Positions 41,750-53,352 are shown, counted from the first letter of the stretch. The stretch: 64,000 bases of DNA from Malachius bipustulatus (GCA_910589415.1 OU342630.1:25143867-25207866); one strand, 5' to 3'. The notes: generated by a model from the sequence alone, not told the origin. Program-made: numbers and translations.

Positions 41750-42497
41750 TATATAGGCACACAAAAATATAATAAAGCTTCTCTCTAAAAGACAACTCTA
41801 TTTTTTTACTAATTTGAAAATGTGATGATTATACAGGATATCATAGTTAAAAAAAGATAACTTATGCTTTGTAAATACAAAGTATCTATGCATTGTATGT
41901 CTTCTTCGTGACCCAAAAAAATAAAATGTTTTCTGGAACTGCAGAAGATTTTCGCAATCCATAAAAGATAGATAATAATGAGCGGATTCCAAGCAATCGA
42001 AGCATACTCAAATTGGGACCTAAAGAATGTAGCAAACATAGGTTTAGATATTCATTTAGATTTGGTTTAGATTTCTCGTGAGTGGTTCATTGTGGCACCC
42101 TCACTGCGACCAAAGATCTATTATTGTGGCTCACATCTAGTCATGCTACATTAACCCCAGGTAAGCCTCTTTGAGGCTGCTGACTTTGACTATTGGTAAC
42201 GTATCCATATCCTTCGGTGTGAGAAAATTACTTTCAAAGGTTTGCAGTCTGGTTCTTCCCAAAACGGGATACTGCTTTGCTATTTCGTCATCCTCCGAGC
42301 AACCTGATTGTTGAAACTGCTTTGAAATTTGAAAATTGAGATTTTTACTAGGTAGTTTATAACTATACTATGACATAACCTACTCAAATTAAACTGCAAC
42401 TGTAAACGATAATTTTATTAATTTTTTCCAGAAAAAACGAAAAATGTAATAAAACACAGGGTATGTCATTCAAAAATCATAAATCATAACTTTGATA
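41750..42497. other. Intron 1 stretch, gene-free
   Basis: Contains ACAGGATATCATAGTTAAAA at ~41832 and CACAGGGTATGTCATTC at ~42466, likely orphan ends of CAGGGTG-type elements. The minus strand at ~41990-42040 shows a short RT-like string (FATFFRSQFEYASIAWNPL), a tiny non-LTR remnant. Confidence 0.4.
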
Positions 42498-43488
42498 CAT
42501 ACCGAGTGACAAGTTTCAAAGCAGGACATAGAGCGGATAGCATGGGAAATCACATAATTACAGTTTATTTCTCACCATTATTATCTACAAGAACGGTAAT
42601 GGTGTCTATTGAAAGAGAATTAGTTTCTCAACACGTCGATACCAAATACTTACGAATTAACAGCTTTCAATCATGGCAGAATATTTTAAACATTTTCAAC
42701 ATTAAAAGACGAGCAGCCATGACATGGTAAATTTGGATAGCTTCTTCACTGCCAAAGCAAATATTTTCAATTATTAAATTTATTTTAATTCTGATTGAAC
42801 ATCATTAAAAAATTACGAAAATCCTCATTTACCATCATTTTGTTTTACCAAAAATTGGCCATGAAAAAAAAAGCACGTAAAATAATTGAACTAAAACAAT
42901 AACTAACAACAAAAATATTCTAATAGTCCTCCATTTTGAAATCAATATTCTCACCCTATTATAAATTGCGCTTCGAACTTGTCCGAGTTGTTGGCTATTA
43001 ACGAGTGCACATTTTTGTCAACGACGAGCTCCGTAAATTTTGTTTTTAAGGTAACCCCAAGATCCCAATAAAAGCCAAAAAAGATAATGATAATCGGGAG
43101 ATCTGGCCGGCCAGTAATAGCACCACGACGATAAACACGCGTCCCGCATTAGAATAGGTAGCTATTATTATTATTCATTACCAATCTTTTCAGGTAAACT
43201 TGTATTAGTAAATAAAAGTGTTTGTTTTGGCAGTAACAAAATTATTATTTATAACAAAAGTATAGGTATGTCATAGCCGCTCACACTTTCAATTTTGAAA
43301 ATGTCTAAGTTATTATGTCATGATAAAAAAAAAAACTGTTAATTATTAAGTATTTGGTATCAGCATGCTCAGAAAACAATTCTCTTTCAACCGTTTTTGT
43401 AGATAAAAGTGGTGAGAAATAAACTTACAAAATTTGATTTCCCATTCTAATCGCCATGTCCCGATTTGAATCTTGTCACACGGTATAT
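42498..43488. mobile_element. Foldback element, ~990 bp (GTGACAAGTTTCAAAGCAGG)
   Basis: The left part (GAGTGACAAGTTTCAAAGCA, GGGAAATCAC, AAGAGAATTAGTTTCTC) is mirrored at 43370-43488 (GAGAAAC..CAATTCTCTTTC, GATTTCCCATT, CGATTTGAATCTTGTCAC), giving arms of ~130 bp. The interior is AT-rich without genes. The terminal CAGGGTG is not preserved. Confidence 0.6.
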
Positions 43489-43720
43489 TCTGTTTCAATA
43501 AGGAACGTGATATTGTATAGCCTGTATAACCCTGTATATTAAAATGATTTTAAATGTTCAAATTTAAATGTTAAAAGATGTATGTAAATTCGTAAAAAAA
43601 ATTTTGAAAAATCCATCGTTTGGCTCACAGAGACCTTGGAAACTTTGTACCTATATTATATTATAACAAAATGTGAAAATTATCTAGATATATTTTATAC
43701 TAATAAAATCAAAATTTTAG

Positions 43721-44187
43721 ATGGAAATTTCGAGGCCGCATTTTTAGACGATGGATCCTATTACGCTTCATCAGTGGTTATCGCACAAATGTACCTAGCG
43801 GGAATTATTCTGCAAAAGGTTTATTTAAAATTTCTTCGTAAATTGTGCACATTTATAAATAGGAATGAAAAACCTGCTAAGATGATTTATATTAATGAAG
43901 ACTGGAACAAGAAATTTCCTTTAGTTTTTGTTGCATTTTCGTTGATGGTTACAATGTTCATGATTATTAGAGTACTAACTAATGAAAATTGTCAATCTTA
44001 TAAAGCAATGAATATGAGCTATGTATGTGGGATGGTATTTTCGGTGAAATATCCTTTCGATATCAATTATAGTCCTCTTAACAAAATCGTGATGGCTATG
44101 GAGGTATTTACTGGAGTGTTGATATCGAGTTCAGCGTTTTTGGTCGGGTACTGTATTTTTATTACTACGGCTTGCATTTTATCTATA
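43721..44187 (+). CDS. Insect odorant receptor (7tm_6), exon 2 (3' end cut by an insert)
   Basis: Starts after the acceptor AATTTTAG in the phase left by exon 1. Encodes the first outer loop and membrane segments 2-4: GNFEAAFLDDGSYYASSVVI, a cytoplasmic KVYLKFLRKLCTFINRN, the hydrophobic FPLVFVAFSLMVTMFMII, then the family signature KYPFDINYSPLNKIVMAMEV and the TM4 start VLISSSAFLVGYCIFITTAC. The P-F-D...S-P...Q/E-V pattern is typical of insect odorant receptors. After ILSI at 44187 the sequence becomes the inverted end of a transposon. The following ~30 codons (SHFRRFWIQVG to a stop at 44270) are read from that end, not receptor. Coding resumes at 46442, but the frames differ by one across the site, so the allele looks disrupted. 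Confidence 0.88.
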
Positions 44188-44541
44188 TCCCATTTCAGAC
44201 GTTTTTGGATTCAAGTTGGCTGTGATATTTTTTCTTCAAGTTGGATACCCTGGACAGTCAATTTGAGCTAAAAAAGTTCAAATGACTTCCCACTTCACTC
44301 ATATGCCATTAGGATTAATTTCTTACCTAATAAAAATATGTTTGACGTATGAAAACAATAATTCAATAATATACGATTGTTGTTATTTTTTTAGTAAAAA
44401 ATATTTAATTATTAGACGTTCAGTAACTTCATTCAAAAAGTTCTGTCAGATTTTCAGCATCTTATTTCAATCCTTTTAAAATTGAAAAGAACTTAAATCT
44501 CCTTTGAATACTACATTATTATATTATAATGCCAAAAGTAA

Positions 44542-44745
44542 TTGAAATGTGTGGCACAGTGTCTACCGAAAACCAACACAAAGAGATCGTTATTTACACA
44601 AGAACTCCAATCAACACCCAGCCCAAAAACGAGCTCTGTAATACAAACCCCGGTGAATCGTGCTTCCCGAATTTGTGAGACTCAGTCCTACCTCGAAGAA
44701 GATGAGCTCTACACCATGCATGAATGCTTTGCTTCAGGATGACCA
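44542..44745 (+). pseudogene. Penelope-like reverse transcriptase fragment
   Basis: VYRKPTH in one frame is followed, one frame over, by QELQSTPSPKTSSVIQTPVN, then RASRICETQSYLEEDELYTM. This fits the part of Penelope-like RTs after the catalytic palm (Y-R-K-P-T-H-T-D-R-Y...H-P...K-x-x-V-x-x-T-L-V-x-R-A...I-C...L-x-x-E-L). About 65 codons survive with one frameshift. The palm YADD and the GIY-YIG domain are absent. It is a short dead fragment inside the insertion that splits the receptor. Confidence 0.65.
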
Positions 44746-45396
44746 CGCCGTGTGCTACGAAAAGACGAAAATTTTGTCTACTACGTCACACTATTGCATC
44801 CATGCATCTGACTCTATACTGTGCATATACTGTTTTATAATAAATTGAAATCCAGAAAATATAAAGGTGGAGTAACCAATAACCATCCTTAAATTAAACC
44901 GATTGGATTCAGAAAATTTATAGTTCTACCCAAATATAATTTTTATTCATATATTTTAGGCAGCCTCAGTATCAAACGACAATAACGAGATAAGAATTTG
45001 TCATAACTCATCCTCAACCGAGTTAGCAAGACTTTCCTCAACTAGCAAAAAAATCCTCCAACTCCCTACAATAAATTGAAAATGAAGAAAAACTTATTGG
45101 CAACCTACAAAGATCATGAGGCTCATTCCATCTGCTTTCTTCAAAATTTGAATTAAATTAGTTGATAAAGGAATAAAAACTACCCCTACTTTTTCTTCAA
45201 ATGTTCTTGTGAAAATTAAGCATTTCAAGAGTCGGGGACATGACATATGATATATGTTCCTGAATTTCACCATATGACGCGAGAGAGAGAAGTCCAGCAC
45301 TTTAAGTTATTTAAGACAATAGAGAACAAATCAAAGATCATAAATGTAAATGTGATTGAGTTTTTTATTATAATTATTATTAAATAACTTTTATTT

Positions 45397-45632
45397 TGAG
45401 TGCGGCGGTTTAGGTCACTGACTATAATTTTATTGAGCCGTTGACGCTGCCACCGTCTGGGTTCAAATCCCAGCTCGGCATGGTTATTTCTCGGTAATTT
45501 AACTATGTATTTATAAATTTAAAATTTGTGTCTGGCCAAATTAGCTAGTTCTGAGAGCCAAATTACTAGATCGGAATGACTAGGTCTTATCTACACGGTT
45601 AAGACCAATGCTCCCTCTTAAAAAAAAACTTT
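45397..45632 (+). mobile_element. tRNA-derived SINE
   Basis: The head has a box A-like GGCGGTTTAGGTCACTGA and a perfect box B GGTTCAAATCC within CTGGGTTCAAATCCCAG, which pairs as a T-arm stem. The body follows (GGTTATTTCTCGGTAATT, TGGCCAAATTAGCTAG), ending in an A-run at ~45622-45630. It does not fold as a complete tRNA (no good acceptor stem), so a SINE rather than a tRNA gene. Length ~235 bp. Confidence 0.65.
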
Positions 45633-46441
45633 GATATTGGAAAATTGAAGTCAGTTGAAAAAATTTGTTGAAATAGCCTTTTATAAATTTCCAGGGCATA
45701 ATCTTTATCTTCGAATCTAAACCAACTCAATAAAATTTGAGAGTAAAATCAAGAAGTATCGCGAGCAAAAAAATCCGAAATAATATTATGTAGATTTTTA
45801 TAAATAATGTTGTAACCGCTAGCCTTTAAATTACTTCTCTGGATAACATTTCTTAATTTTCTAGTTGAATATTTCTTGTTCAATAACTATAAAAGCATTG
45901 TAGAAGTGTATAGAACTGTAGAAGTGTAGAAATATAGCTTACCTTATAATATATGAATCTTATTTTAACCGTTAAACAAGAAATTTTAATGACAATGAAC
46001 ATAACTTGTATTTTTATCTTTTATTACTAAACTTAAAACAAACAATAAATTATGATAATTTTTATATTTCGTATTTTTTTGGATAAAAATTAAAGTTTTG
46101 AAATACAGAAAACATATTTAAAGGAATCGTTAATAATTTTCACATATAGTTGAAAAAAATCGATCAAGAAATAAATCCAATAAATTGTCTGATTTTACAC
46201 AAAAATAAATATTTCCCCGAATATTAGTATAAGTACCTACTTTACATAATATATTCCTGTTTTTGGCAACGCAGCGTAGGTGAAATTTAAAACAAAGTCA
46301 AATTTGATTAGAAACATCCACAACCTTAAAAAATTTAGCTTGTCAAAGGTAGTTCAAAACTCAGCTTTTGGAAAGGTACCAACATAATTCGAATTTTCCA
46401 TAGCCAACTCTGAATTCAAAAACGTCTGAAATGGGATATAG

Positions 46442-46549
46442 ATTAAATCACTTAAGGACACTATTTAAAAAAATGGTCAGTGAGAAAAATGTTCAACTAC
46501 AAAAACAGCAGCTAAAGCAATGGGTTATCTACCACAATAGGCTATTGAG
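46442..46549 (+). CDS. Insect odorant receptor (7tm_6), exon 3 remnant
   Basis: Frame LNHLRTLFKKMVSEKNVQLQ, then KQQLKQWVIYHNRLL: the intracellular loop after TM4, with the family pattern H-x-x-x-L...L-K-x-C/W-I/V-x-x-H-x-x-L-L that leads into TM5. The exon ends at AG|GTAGGC in phase 2, matching exon 4. Its 5' edge is the transposon junction: the G-A-T-T-A after the TATA repeat creates an AG acceptor-like site. Before the insertion it was probably continuous with exon 2, but the frame is off by one, so either an indel followed or the gene is a pseudogene. Confidence 0.75.
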
Positions 46550-46613
46550 GTAGGCATTACTTACTATTTAAGAAAAAATAATATAATATATAAATACTGT
46601 CTTTTTCTTAAAG

Positions 46614-46803
46614 CCTGATAACATCTTATAATGGAATACTTTTCCCATCTACTTGCGGCTTATGGCTATTAAGTCCTCTTGCAATTGGTATTCTGGAAGC
46701 AAATGTTATAATCTTTCATGGTTTGCTTCCAGCTTGTATTCTATGTTGCTGGTTAGTAGCTCAGTCGGTGATCCATTACCTAGGACAAAGGCTGATTGAT
46801 GAG
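46614..46803 (+). CDS. Insect odorant receptor (7tm_6), exon 4
   Basis: 190 nt; begins after TTCTTAAAG in phase 1 (joining AG|C as Ser) and ends GAG|GTAAAA in phase 0. Encodes TM5 and TM6: LITSYNGILFPSTCGLWLLS, a hydrophobic stretch (LAIGILEANVIIFHGLLPAC), then WLVAQSVIHYLGQRLIDE. The last block matches the family pattern Q-x-x-x-x-C/H-x-x-G-x-x-L-x-x-E before TM7. The tail of intron 3 is 64 bp, a normal insect length. Intron 4 extends 4.8 kb to exon 5 and contains retroelement debris. Confidence 0.85.
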
Positions 46804-46849
46804 GTAAAAGCTTGTTTTTGTAGCATGTAATGTGAATTTTTAAATCTAA

Positions 46850-48289
46850 TTTTGTTGTTAATTTAATTTAATTTAATTAATTACATTAAAGTTTACTTTC
46901 CGGCATAGAGTTGATCTTTAAATGAATAATTATTCACACCTTATTGCAAATTATCATTACGTTGTTTCAAAAAATTAAGAGCGGGCAGGATAAGTTATTT
47001 ATGTTCATTACAATTTAACAACAGTCAACAACGATACTGATGGGCACTAATGATGGGTAGTTGAAGTCAGATTCCTTGGTATCAGGGTTATTTATTTGCA
47101 CGATGTCGAAAGAGTTTTACATTTTTTACGTAGAAAACTGTAAAAAACGTGAAAAGCTGTAAAAATGTCAAATATGAAAAAATGTAAAATTCTTAAAAAT
47201 TAGCTTAAAACTGAACTTTTGAACTGGCTGAGTAGTCCAAGAGCTTCACCCAGTTCCAGTAGCCATCTTCACAGAGCAGAGAGAGAATAAAAAGAAAAGA
47301 CTGATTTCTTGTAATCTAAAATTATTAGTATTTGATAAGGATAACGTTTCACTGATTTCTATTTACCACTACTACTGGTAATTGCTTACTACTCTAATTT
47401 GCGTTAAAGAAGTGCTGGGAACACGTAAAAAGTTTGTTGAAAAGGTTGTGTGGAGAAGGCCTCGATGGTAGGATAAATTATGAAAGACTGGGATTTGAGT
47501 ATATCCAACAAGGAAAACTTTGTTTTTTCCTTATCAAATTAAATTCTTTGGTTATTTGTGTAATTTTGATAACTGTTAATATTCTGATACCTAATTTTAA
47601 TTCTGATAATAGTTTTTATTTTAAAAACCAATCATATGTAATTTAATAAACTAAACAACATGTATCGTAAGACTGCAATTTGTAATTTCAAACGAATATA
47701 TATATATATTTTGAATAAAGGAACAATAGACTTCGTTTTCAATTATATTTTTTACGTTTTTTACATCCTTTTGCTTATGTAAATTACTTGAATTTTTCAC
47801 CTGTAAAAAGCGTGTAAATTACTCTGCCAACCCTGCTTGGTATTCATATTTTTTTCAAAACCAAAATAAAAAGTTACGTCTCCTACCAACGTGAGAAAGA
47901 CTTGGACTTTGACTTGCCTCATGACTTTGATGGCATGTGGCATACGATAATAGACCGCCAAACGAATAGATTTATCTGTTTCTTATACCGACTGCCAAGT
48001 AATAAGTCAAGACACAGTTTCTGTCCCTTACAGACTGTTGATTTACAGATAAATTACCCTAAATTTACTTTTTGTATTTTCTTTCGCTGGAATATTACTT
48101 GTCCAACACTATGTTCTTCCGTTTGTAGTGGAGTATTTTGATCATGTCAAAATTTCAAAGAAAAACAAAAAAATTGAAAAAAAAAAAAAAAACTCAAAAA
48201 AATTTCAACAATGTCAAAGTGTCAAAATTTTTTGCGTTTTGTATAGTTCTTGTTAGGGTTCATTTACTCCTTACCGTTTACTTTATCAG
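46850..48289. other. Intron 4 stretch with dispersed repeats
   Basis: 47622-47702 (ACCAATCATATGTAATTTAA...CGAATATATATATA) is nearly identical to 23814-23895. A 70-codon + strand frame just before it (47434-47646) is unrecognised. 48180-48230 is an A-rich run. Nothing else can be supported. Confidence 0.4.
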
Positions 48290-49043
48290 AGCACCAAAGG
48301 AATGTATTCAGTTACCAATAACCTGTATATCATCACGGTGGAAGCTCCACAGTGTTCCTTAGACCACAAACTTGTCTTAACAACATGTGGCTTACCAATT
48401 AGTATCAAAGAAGCAAGTAAACCGCGTTCAGTTTGGAACTATCGATTCGCCAAGATGGAAGAACTCAAGTAACATTATCGAGCTTATCTATGGCGGAGCG
48501 TTTGTTTCAGCTGTTTCATCCATCTGTTTGTGCTAGGGAAGTTGCTCAAGTCATCTTAACTGCTGTCATGGCAGCCTACTTTCCGTTTTCGAAAATACAG
48601 CCCTCAAACAGCAAACCTTGGTTCAAATAAAGATGCAAGGAAGCTGTCGCATCCGTGCTCGAAAAAATAAATAACAGACCAAGAAAGCTCATATTCAAAG
48701 AATCAGGAATAAACTTCTCTCCTGCCCTAATTGTTCGAAATCTTCTTGGCCGATCACTAAGGCAGTCAGCCAGAATTTCACCAAATCCACAATTCCACCA
48801 CTAACATGTTTATACGGGTCTATTGCAGCCAGGTAGCCATGGCTTCTGAGAAGACAAACCTGTTGGCTGGAGTATTTTCTTTATTACACCTCGTACCATC
48901 TTATTTCTTTCATATACAGAACCGCATCACTTTGGAATAGCATTCCAAGGGAATTATTTCCTGAGGAGTACAACCGGCAAGGATTCAAAGTCAACGTGAA
49001 TCGACATCTCCGCTCATGCGCCGCTCCCAGAGCATCATAGTAG
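48290..49043 (+). pseudogene. Non-LTR ORF2 fragments (endonuclease/RT junction and C-terminus)
   Basis: The + strand frames give APQCSLDHKLVLTT and RSVWNYRFAKMEEL, the end of an APE endonuclease and the linker of an RTE/Jockey-type ORF2. After a large internal deletion, the C-terminal RTASLWNSIPRELFPEEYNR, then GFKVNVNRHLRSCAAP (48908-49043), follows. That C-terminal motif is common in insect Jockey-like elements. Frames change several times, so it is a dead, internally deleted copy in intron 4. Confidence 0.6.
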
Positions 49044-51622
49044 TAACATTGGTTACACTTTATGAGAAAATATATGAGAAAACGCCAAAGTTCAAAAACT
49101 CCCACAACTGATTAATCTACTCACTTGGTTTCCGTACACGTCGACCGGGTTCCCATATGCCGCTAAACCTAGTTCCTGCAGCCAACAGGCTGCAGCTAGG
49201 CGATCGAGCAGTATATGTATTTATACTGACTGAAAACTTGTAAGTGGGTCATAGGAATTTAACATACAAATTCAGTTTTGTACAAATAATATCTCCAGGT
49301 TGAGATTAGCGAAAAATTTTAGGGCAAATAATTTTTGACAATAACGATGTGTAACGTTTACCCCCATAGGCCTTTTGATCTTTTGTAAAAATCAAATGTG
49401 ATCGTCTAGAAAAATGGCGGTTCCTATCGTTGTCTCTTTTTAGTTACCCCATACCCAGATTCTTTGATTAAGGTATGCCCGGACTTAGTGGTAACAGAGT
49501 TGCGGAAACTGCCCTGATTCTGTGCTACAGGATTCTCTCTCAAAAAGATTTGTCAGAGAGTATAAAAAAAAGAACGAGAAAGGATACCTTTCATACATTT
49601 TTCAAACTCTTGTCCAACTCGGACACCACTCTTTTATATCTCTGTGCTATCTTATTATTTCCTTCCTTTTATTTTCTTTTGCCTAATTTCTTTGATTTCA
49701 TTTCAAGCATCAGCTTGAATTAATTGAAGAAAAACAACCTTGGAGAACCTTAATTTGTTGTTCTCGTTTTACCTATTCAATATTTATTGAATAGGTAAAA
49801 GGATCGTCTCTTCCTTTCATTTGAAAATTTTAATGACTGTTTATTGTTACTCCAGCCTGATACACAGGCACGCTCAAACGCTACCATAAAGTTTAGCCAT
49901 TTGCTGCTGGTCCTATATTGTTGTTTGACTCGGGGATAACACCCGGTCGAGAGTAGTGTTGCCATTTTTTGATCATTACCTTCGTCTTACGTGTTATAAG
50001 AATGTCTTGGTCTTGCCAATTGCCGTCTAATTGTGAAAGCGTGATTTTAGAAATTGACGTCATACTCATGATCGTTGTTTCAACTCATTTGGTTTGGTAC
50101 ACCTTTGTATTGCCCCCTGGGCTATATTAATTTGGTCGTGCTTTGACCTTTTGAATACCTATTATGGCATTGTGGGCTACCTTTACTCGGTTATATTTGA
50201 ACTTTTTTAAATACCTATTGGCCTGCGGGCTACCTTTACTCAGTATTGAGTTTTACTCTCTGCCCGTAGGCAACCTGTTTGTTCTACCTCGCCTGGTAAG
50301 GCTATGAGTTAATATACCTTATCATTTTCAATATGACGCTTTTTTCCATTTTTCGCATTATAAATGTGATGACCAACAACTGACCAAGCTACAGGCCGCT
50401 ATTCTAAAATTATTTCTCAGGGTTCCCGCGAGCCTGCCTGGGTAATAATTGAATGATTGAATTTTTATATTGATACCTACGGGAGCCTGTTTGCGGGAAT
50501 TTGTATCGAGACCAGCGATCGATCCCACCGTGGTCCAGTTTTTTTTTTTACCCCTAGCACCTGTTTAGAAAGCAGATAACTCAGTCCAGACTTGAAATTA
50601 CATAATTATTATAGCGATTATCTGCGAATTCGCATTTACATTTTGATTGGAGTTGACATTCGTATGACACGCTAAATGAGTTTTTATTTTGATTGATTTT
50701 ACAAGCAATTCCACTCTTGACCTTTGTTCAATTACGTAATTTGGTTGGTATTATTTTACTTTGGTTGAGGATTCAATTTCATCTCGTTTTAAAGTGTAGA
50801 AGTGACAACCCTGCCTTATACAGTCCAGGCGCTTCCTAGCTGTGGGTGACCTAACGGTACTCTGTGTATACGAGTATAATAAACTACCACTATGCTGACA
50901 CTGACAACAATAGTAGCTGCTTTTACTAGCCTAAACAAACAAATCTTGTAGCACAGTTGTATTAAATATTATTTAATTTTTCGTTCATTATCCTAATGGC
51001 TAAAATTATTCTAGGCCTGCATTTATGATGGCTACACGGGATTTCAAAGTTAATAATTATTATTCCTGCTTTATTCCTACCGAATTCTAATTTTTGTTGC
51101 GATGTCCATGTCTCGGTGTGAGGTACTCGCGCTGGGGACGCTAGCTAATGATCTTATTCGAAGAAGTAGAGCGACTGAGGACAGAACGATTGGCCGGTGC
51201 CAATCTCCTTTTACGAGAAGACATTTCGTTGTTATTGGTAATTTATGAGAATGGATAAGTTTTTTTTTGATTATTTATTTCACGGGCTGGGAAAACCGGA
51301 CAATGAAGATTACTTTTCTTTATCTTGAAAATGGGCGAGGAGAAATTGAAGTTTTACCAGATACAGCGCATACACACAGAAGTATGTTCCCACTACACCG
51401 GGCAGGCTACTTGCATTAAAAGCATATCAACAAGTGATTCTCGTTTAATACAGGGGAAGTTAGGAAAGGCAAGTCGCGCATACATACATATAGTATGTTC
51501 CCACTATTTGCTAGGATCGGAGTGAAAAATTTTGCAAATTCACTGACTATGAATATAATAATTCATGACCTGATAATTATTGTAGAACAAATTATATGTA
51601 CGTTACCTCTTTTAAATTTCAG
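49044..51622. other. Intron 4 stretch, no gene found
   Basis: The 2.6 kb contains GGGCTACCTTTACTC repeated at ~50176 and 50227, and AGTATGTTCCCACTA repeated at 51381 and 51491, but no protein family. 50510-50900 is slightly GC-richer and could be part of an LTR or UTR; I cannot show paired ends. Confidence 0.4.
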
Positions 51623-51778
51623 GGGGAAAAGTTATCTGAAACCATTTACAATACAAAGTGGTATCAATTGGACCTGAAACTTCAACGAGATGTCCACATA
51701 ATATTTATTAAGAGTCAGCAAATGCTTTGCCTGAATTATGGACCTTTCTCTTCAATCTCACACGAAACTCTGTTCCTG
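51623..51778 (+). CDS. Insect odorant receptor (7tm_6), exon 5
   Basis: 52 codons between the acceptor TTTAAATTTCAG and the donor CTG|GTTTGT, phase 0 on both sides. GEKLSETIYNTKWYQLDLKL, then QRDVHIIFIKSQQMLCLNYG, then PFSSISHETLFL carries the best conserved receptor block: S-x-x-I-Y-x-x-x-W-Y, then I-x-x-x-x-Q, G-x-F-x-x-I-S-x-E-T-F/L leading into TM7. It follows exon 4 directly in sense (GQRLIDE + GEKLSETIYNTKW). It lies 4.8 kb downstream of exon 4. Confidence 0.93.
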
Positions 51779-51827
51779 GTTTGTTTAACATTTTATAAAT
51801 TATTTCCTTCTTTAAAATATTTTTTAG

Positions 51828-51878
51828 GGATTGAAACTGGCATACAACCTTATGGCTTTTACTTGTCAAATAATCTAA
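51828..51878 (+). CDS. Insect odorant receptor (7tm_6), last exon
   Basis: Begins after the strong acceptor TATTTTTTAG and encodes GLKLAYNLMAFTCQII followed by TAA, the end of TM7. Odorant receptors usually end within a few residues of this helix, and a tiny last exon after a short intron (here 49 bp) is common in the family. The six exons total about 395 residues, the usual receptor length, which supports the model. No polyadenylation signal can be singled out among many AATAAA-like strings. Confidence 0.85.
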   Translation, partial: GLKLAYNLMAFTCQII

Positions 51879-52429
51879 AGTATGGGACATTGGAAAATTG
51901 TACGATTACGGACTAATACTGGAATTTCATTGCGTACAATGTACTAAAGCTTCTACATTTTAGCTATGTGTCAACCCTATTTAATAACAGAGTTATGAAT
52001 TTTGAAAAAAATCTGGCTGACAAACATTTAGGTAGTATCAAATACACTGAACTAACAATACCTGATACTCTTCGTTAAATCAACGGACAAGTTTGACAGC
52101 ATCCTCATGCAGAGGTGGAGTCGTATATTGTTAATAAAAATATTGCAAACTTTGTTATTTATTGTTTTACTAACTCATCCGTGTAATTAAGCTTGTGAGT
52201 TTTGTTTTTAGTACGTTGATATTTAAAACTCCCTCCATGTTCGCCAAATATTTAGTTTCACCTCTATACGTTTGGCGGGGTGTTGCAGTTGTCCTAAATA
52301 AACACAGTGCCAGTGCAGTAAGTATAGGAGTGTCGGGTATTGTTAGTTGAGAGTATTTTGTAATATTATGTACTTGATATGAAATATTACATCAATATTT
52401 CATGTATATTGATGTATATTATGTATATA
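51879..52429. other. Receptor 3' flank, gene-free
   Basis: AT-rich; includes AATAAAA and AATAAAC strings that could serve as polyadenylation signals. No other feature recognised. Confidence 0.35.
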
Positions 52430-53315
52430 CCGGGTGTCCCAACGTATAGAATTCTCGCGAAAAATGGTATTTCTAATTAAAATTTTTATATGAAAATTTA
52501 CATACGTGGATTACAATAAACCTACTATTATATCATGTGTAATCATTTTTTGTAAATTAATTAAATGTGACTTTCGATTTTCGACATCGATTTTATATCG
52601 AAATACTAATCGCATCTCTATGATTTTTCATACACTTGTAGAAAAAAGTTTCTCCTATAAAAAACAGTACCTAATTTGTTTATCGATATCTTTAACCAGA
52701 ATTGAATAATTTGCCATCAAATTTAAACATAAAATCGGAAAAAAGTTTATGATTATTATTATTATAAATCCGTCACTACAGCAATAATTTACAACTTTAG
52801 TGACATGCTAGTGAACAAGCTGTTTTGTTGTTACAATTAAACAGGCACATGGAGAAAGGTTTCTCCCTATTTCAAAGAATTGGAGTCCACCTTTATAGGG
52901 GAGAATGCCAAATGTTAATTCTCGACTAAGTCTTGAATAACTAGCACACTGGGCCATCTTAATACCTTTCACCACTTTTAATAGCTTTACAAACAAAAAT
53001 CGTCATAAATTATGTCTGATTTTTCCTGATTTGACATTATCTGCAATTAATGGCATTTTTGCTTTATAAATTTTCAATTTATAATTTCACAAACGGATTT
53101 CTAATGATGTTTAGAATTTATTGATATATAAAATATTTTTTTTTGTTGCTAAATTAGTTTTTCGAGACTGCAAGATTAATTAAGCTCACTACAAACATGC
53201 GGATTAGACCAAATTATGGAGAATTAAATTATTCATGAATATGTCGCGAATAAAATACTCTAATTTAATTATAAAGTGTACTTTTCGCGAGAATTCTATA
53301 CGATGGGATACCCTC
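52430..53315. mobile_element. CGGGTGTCCCAACGTATAGA element, 886 bp
   Basis: The left end CGGGTGTCCCAACGTATAGA continues to ATTCTCGCGAAAA. The right end is its worn complement (TTTTCGCGAGAATTCTATAC then GATGGGATACCCTCTA). Inverted ends are ~36 bp. CAGGGTG is degraded to CGGGTG and GAGGGTA. AT-rich interior, no gene. Confidence 0.75.
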
Positions 53316-53352
53316 TATATGTATAATATATGCAAATTATATGTATATTATA

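Larger units (their letters stand above)
44188..46436. mobile_element. 2.25-kb inverted-end insertion inside the odorant receptor coding region
   Basis: The left end TCCCATTTCAGACGTTTTTG (44188-44220) is mirrored at the right end (46403-46436, complement with 2-3 mismatches in 33 bp). TATA lies on both sides (44184-44187, 46437-46440), a likely target duplication. The interior has a Penelope-like fragment and a SINE but no transposase I can see. The element family is unknown. Confidence 0.7.

Noticed and set aside
44188..44270. Apparent continuation of odorant receptor exon 2 (SHFRRFWIQVG...) to a stop
   Set aside because: The same bases occur inverted at 46403-46436, so they are the end of the inserted element. 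The real receptor sequence resumes at 46442, giving the normal family length.
45397..45500. Functional tRNA gene
   Set aside because: Box B and T-arm are good, but there is no acceptor stem pairing and an A-tailed body follows; typical of a SINE.
47434..47646. 70-codon frame as a further receptor exon
   Set aside because: Exon 4 joins exon 5 in phase and sequence without it, and its tail is the dispersed 80-bp repeat.
50100..50900. Solo LTR
   Set aside because: Repeated GGGCTACCTTTACTC and a slightly different composition were noted, but no terminal TG...CA with target duplication could be shown.
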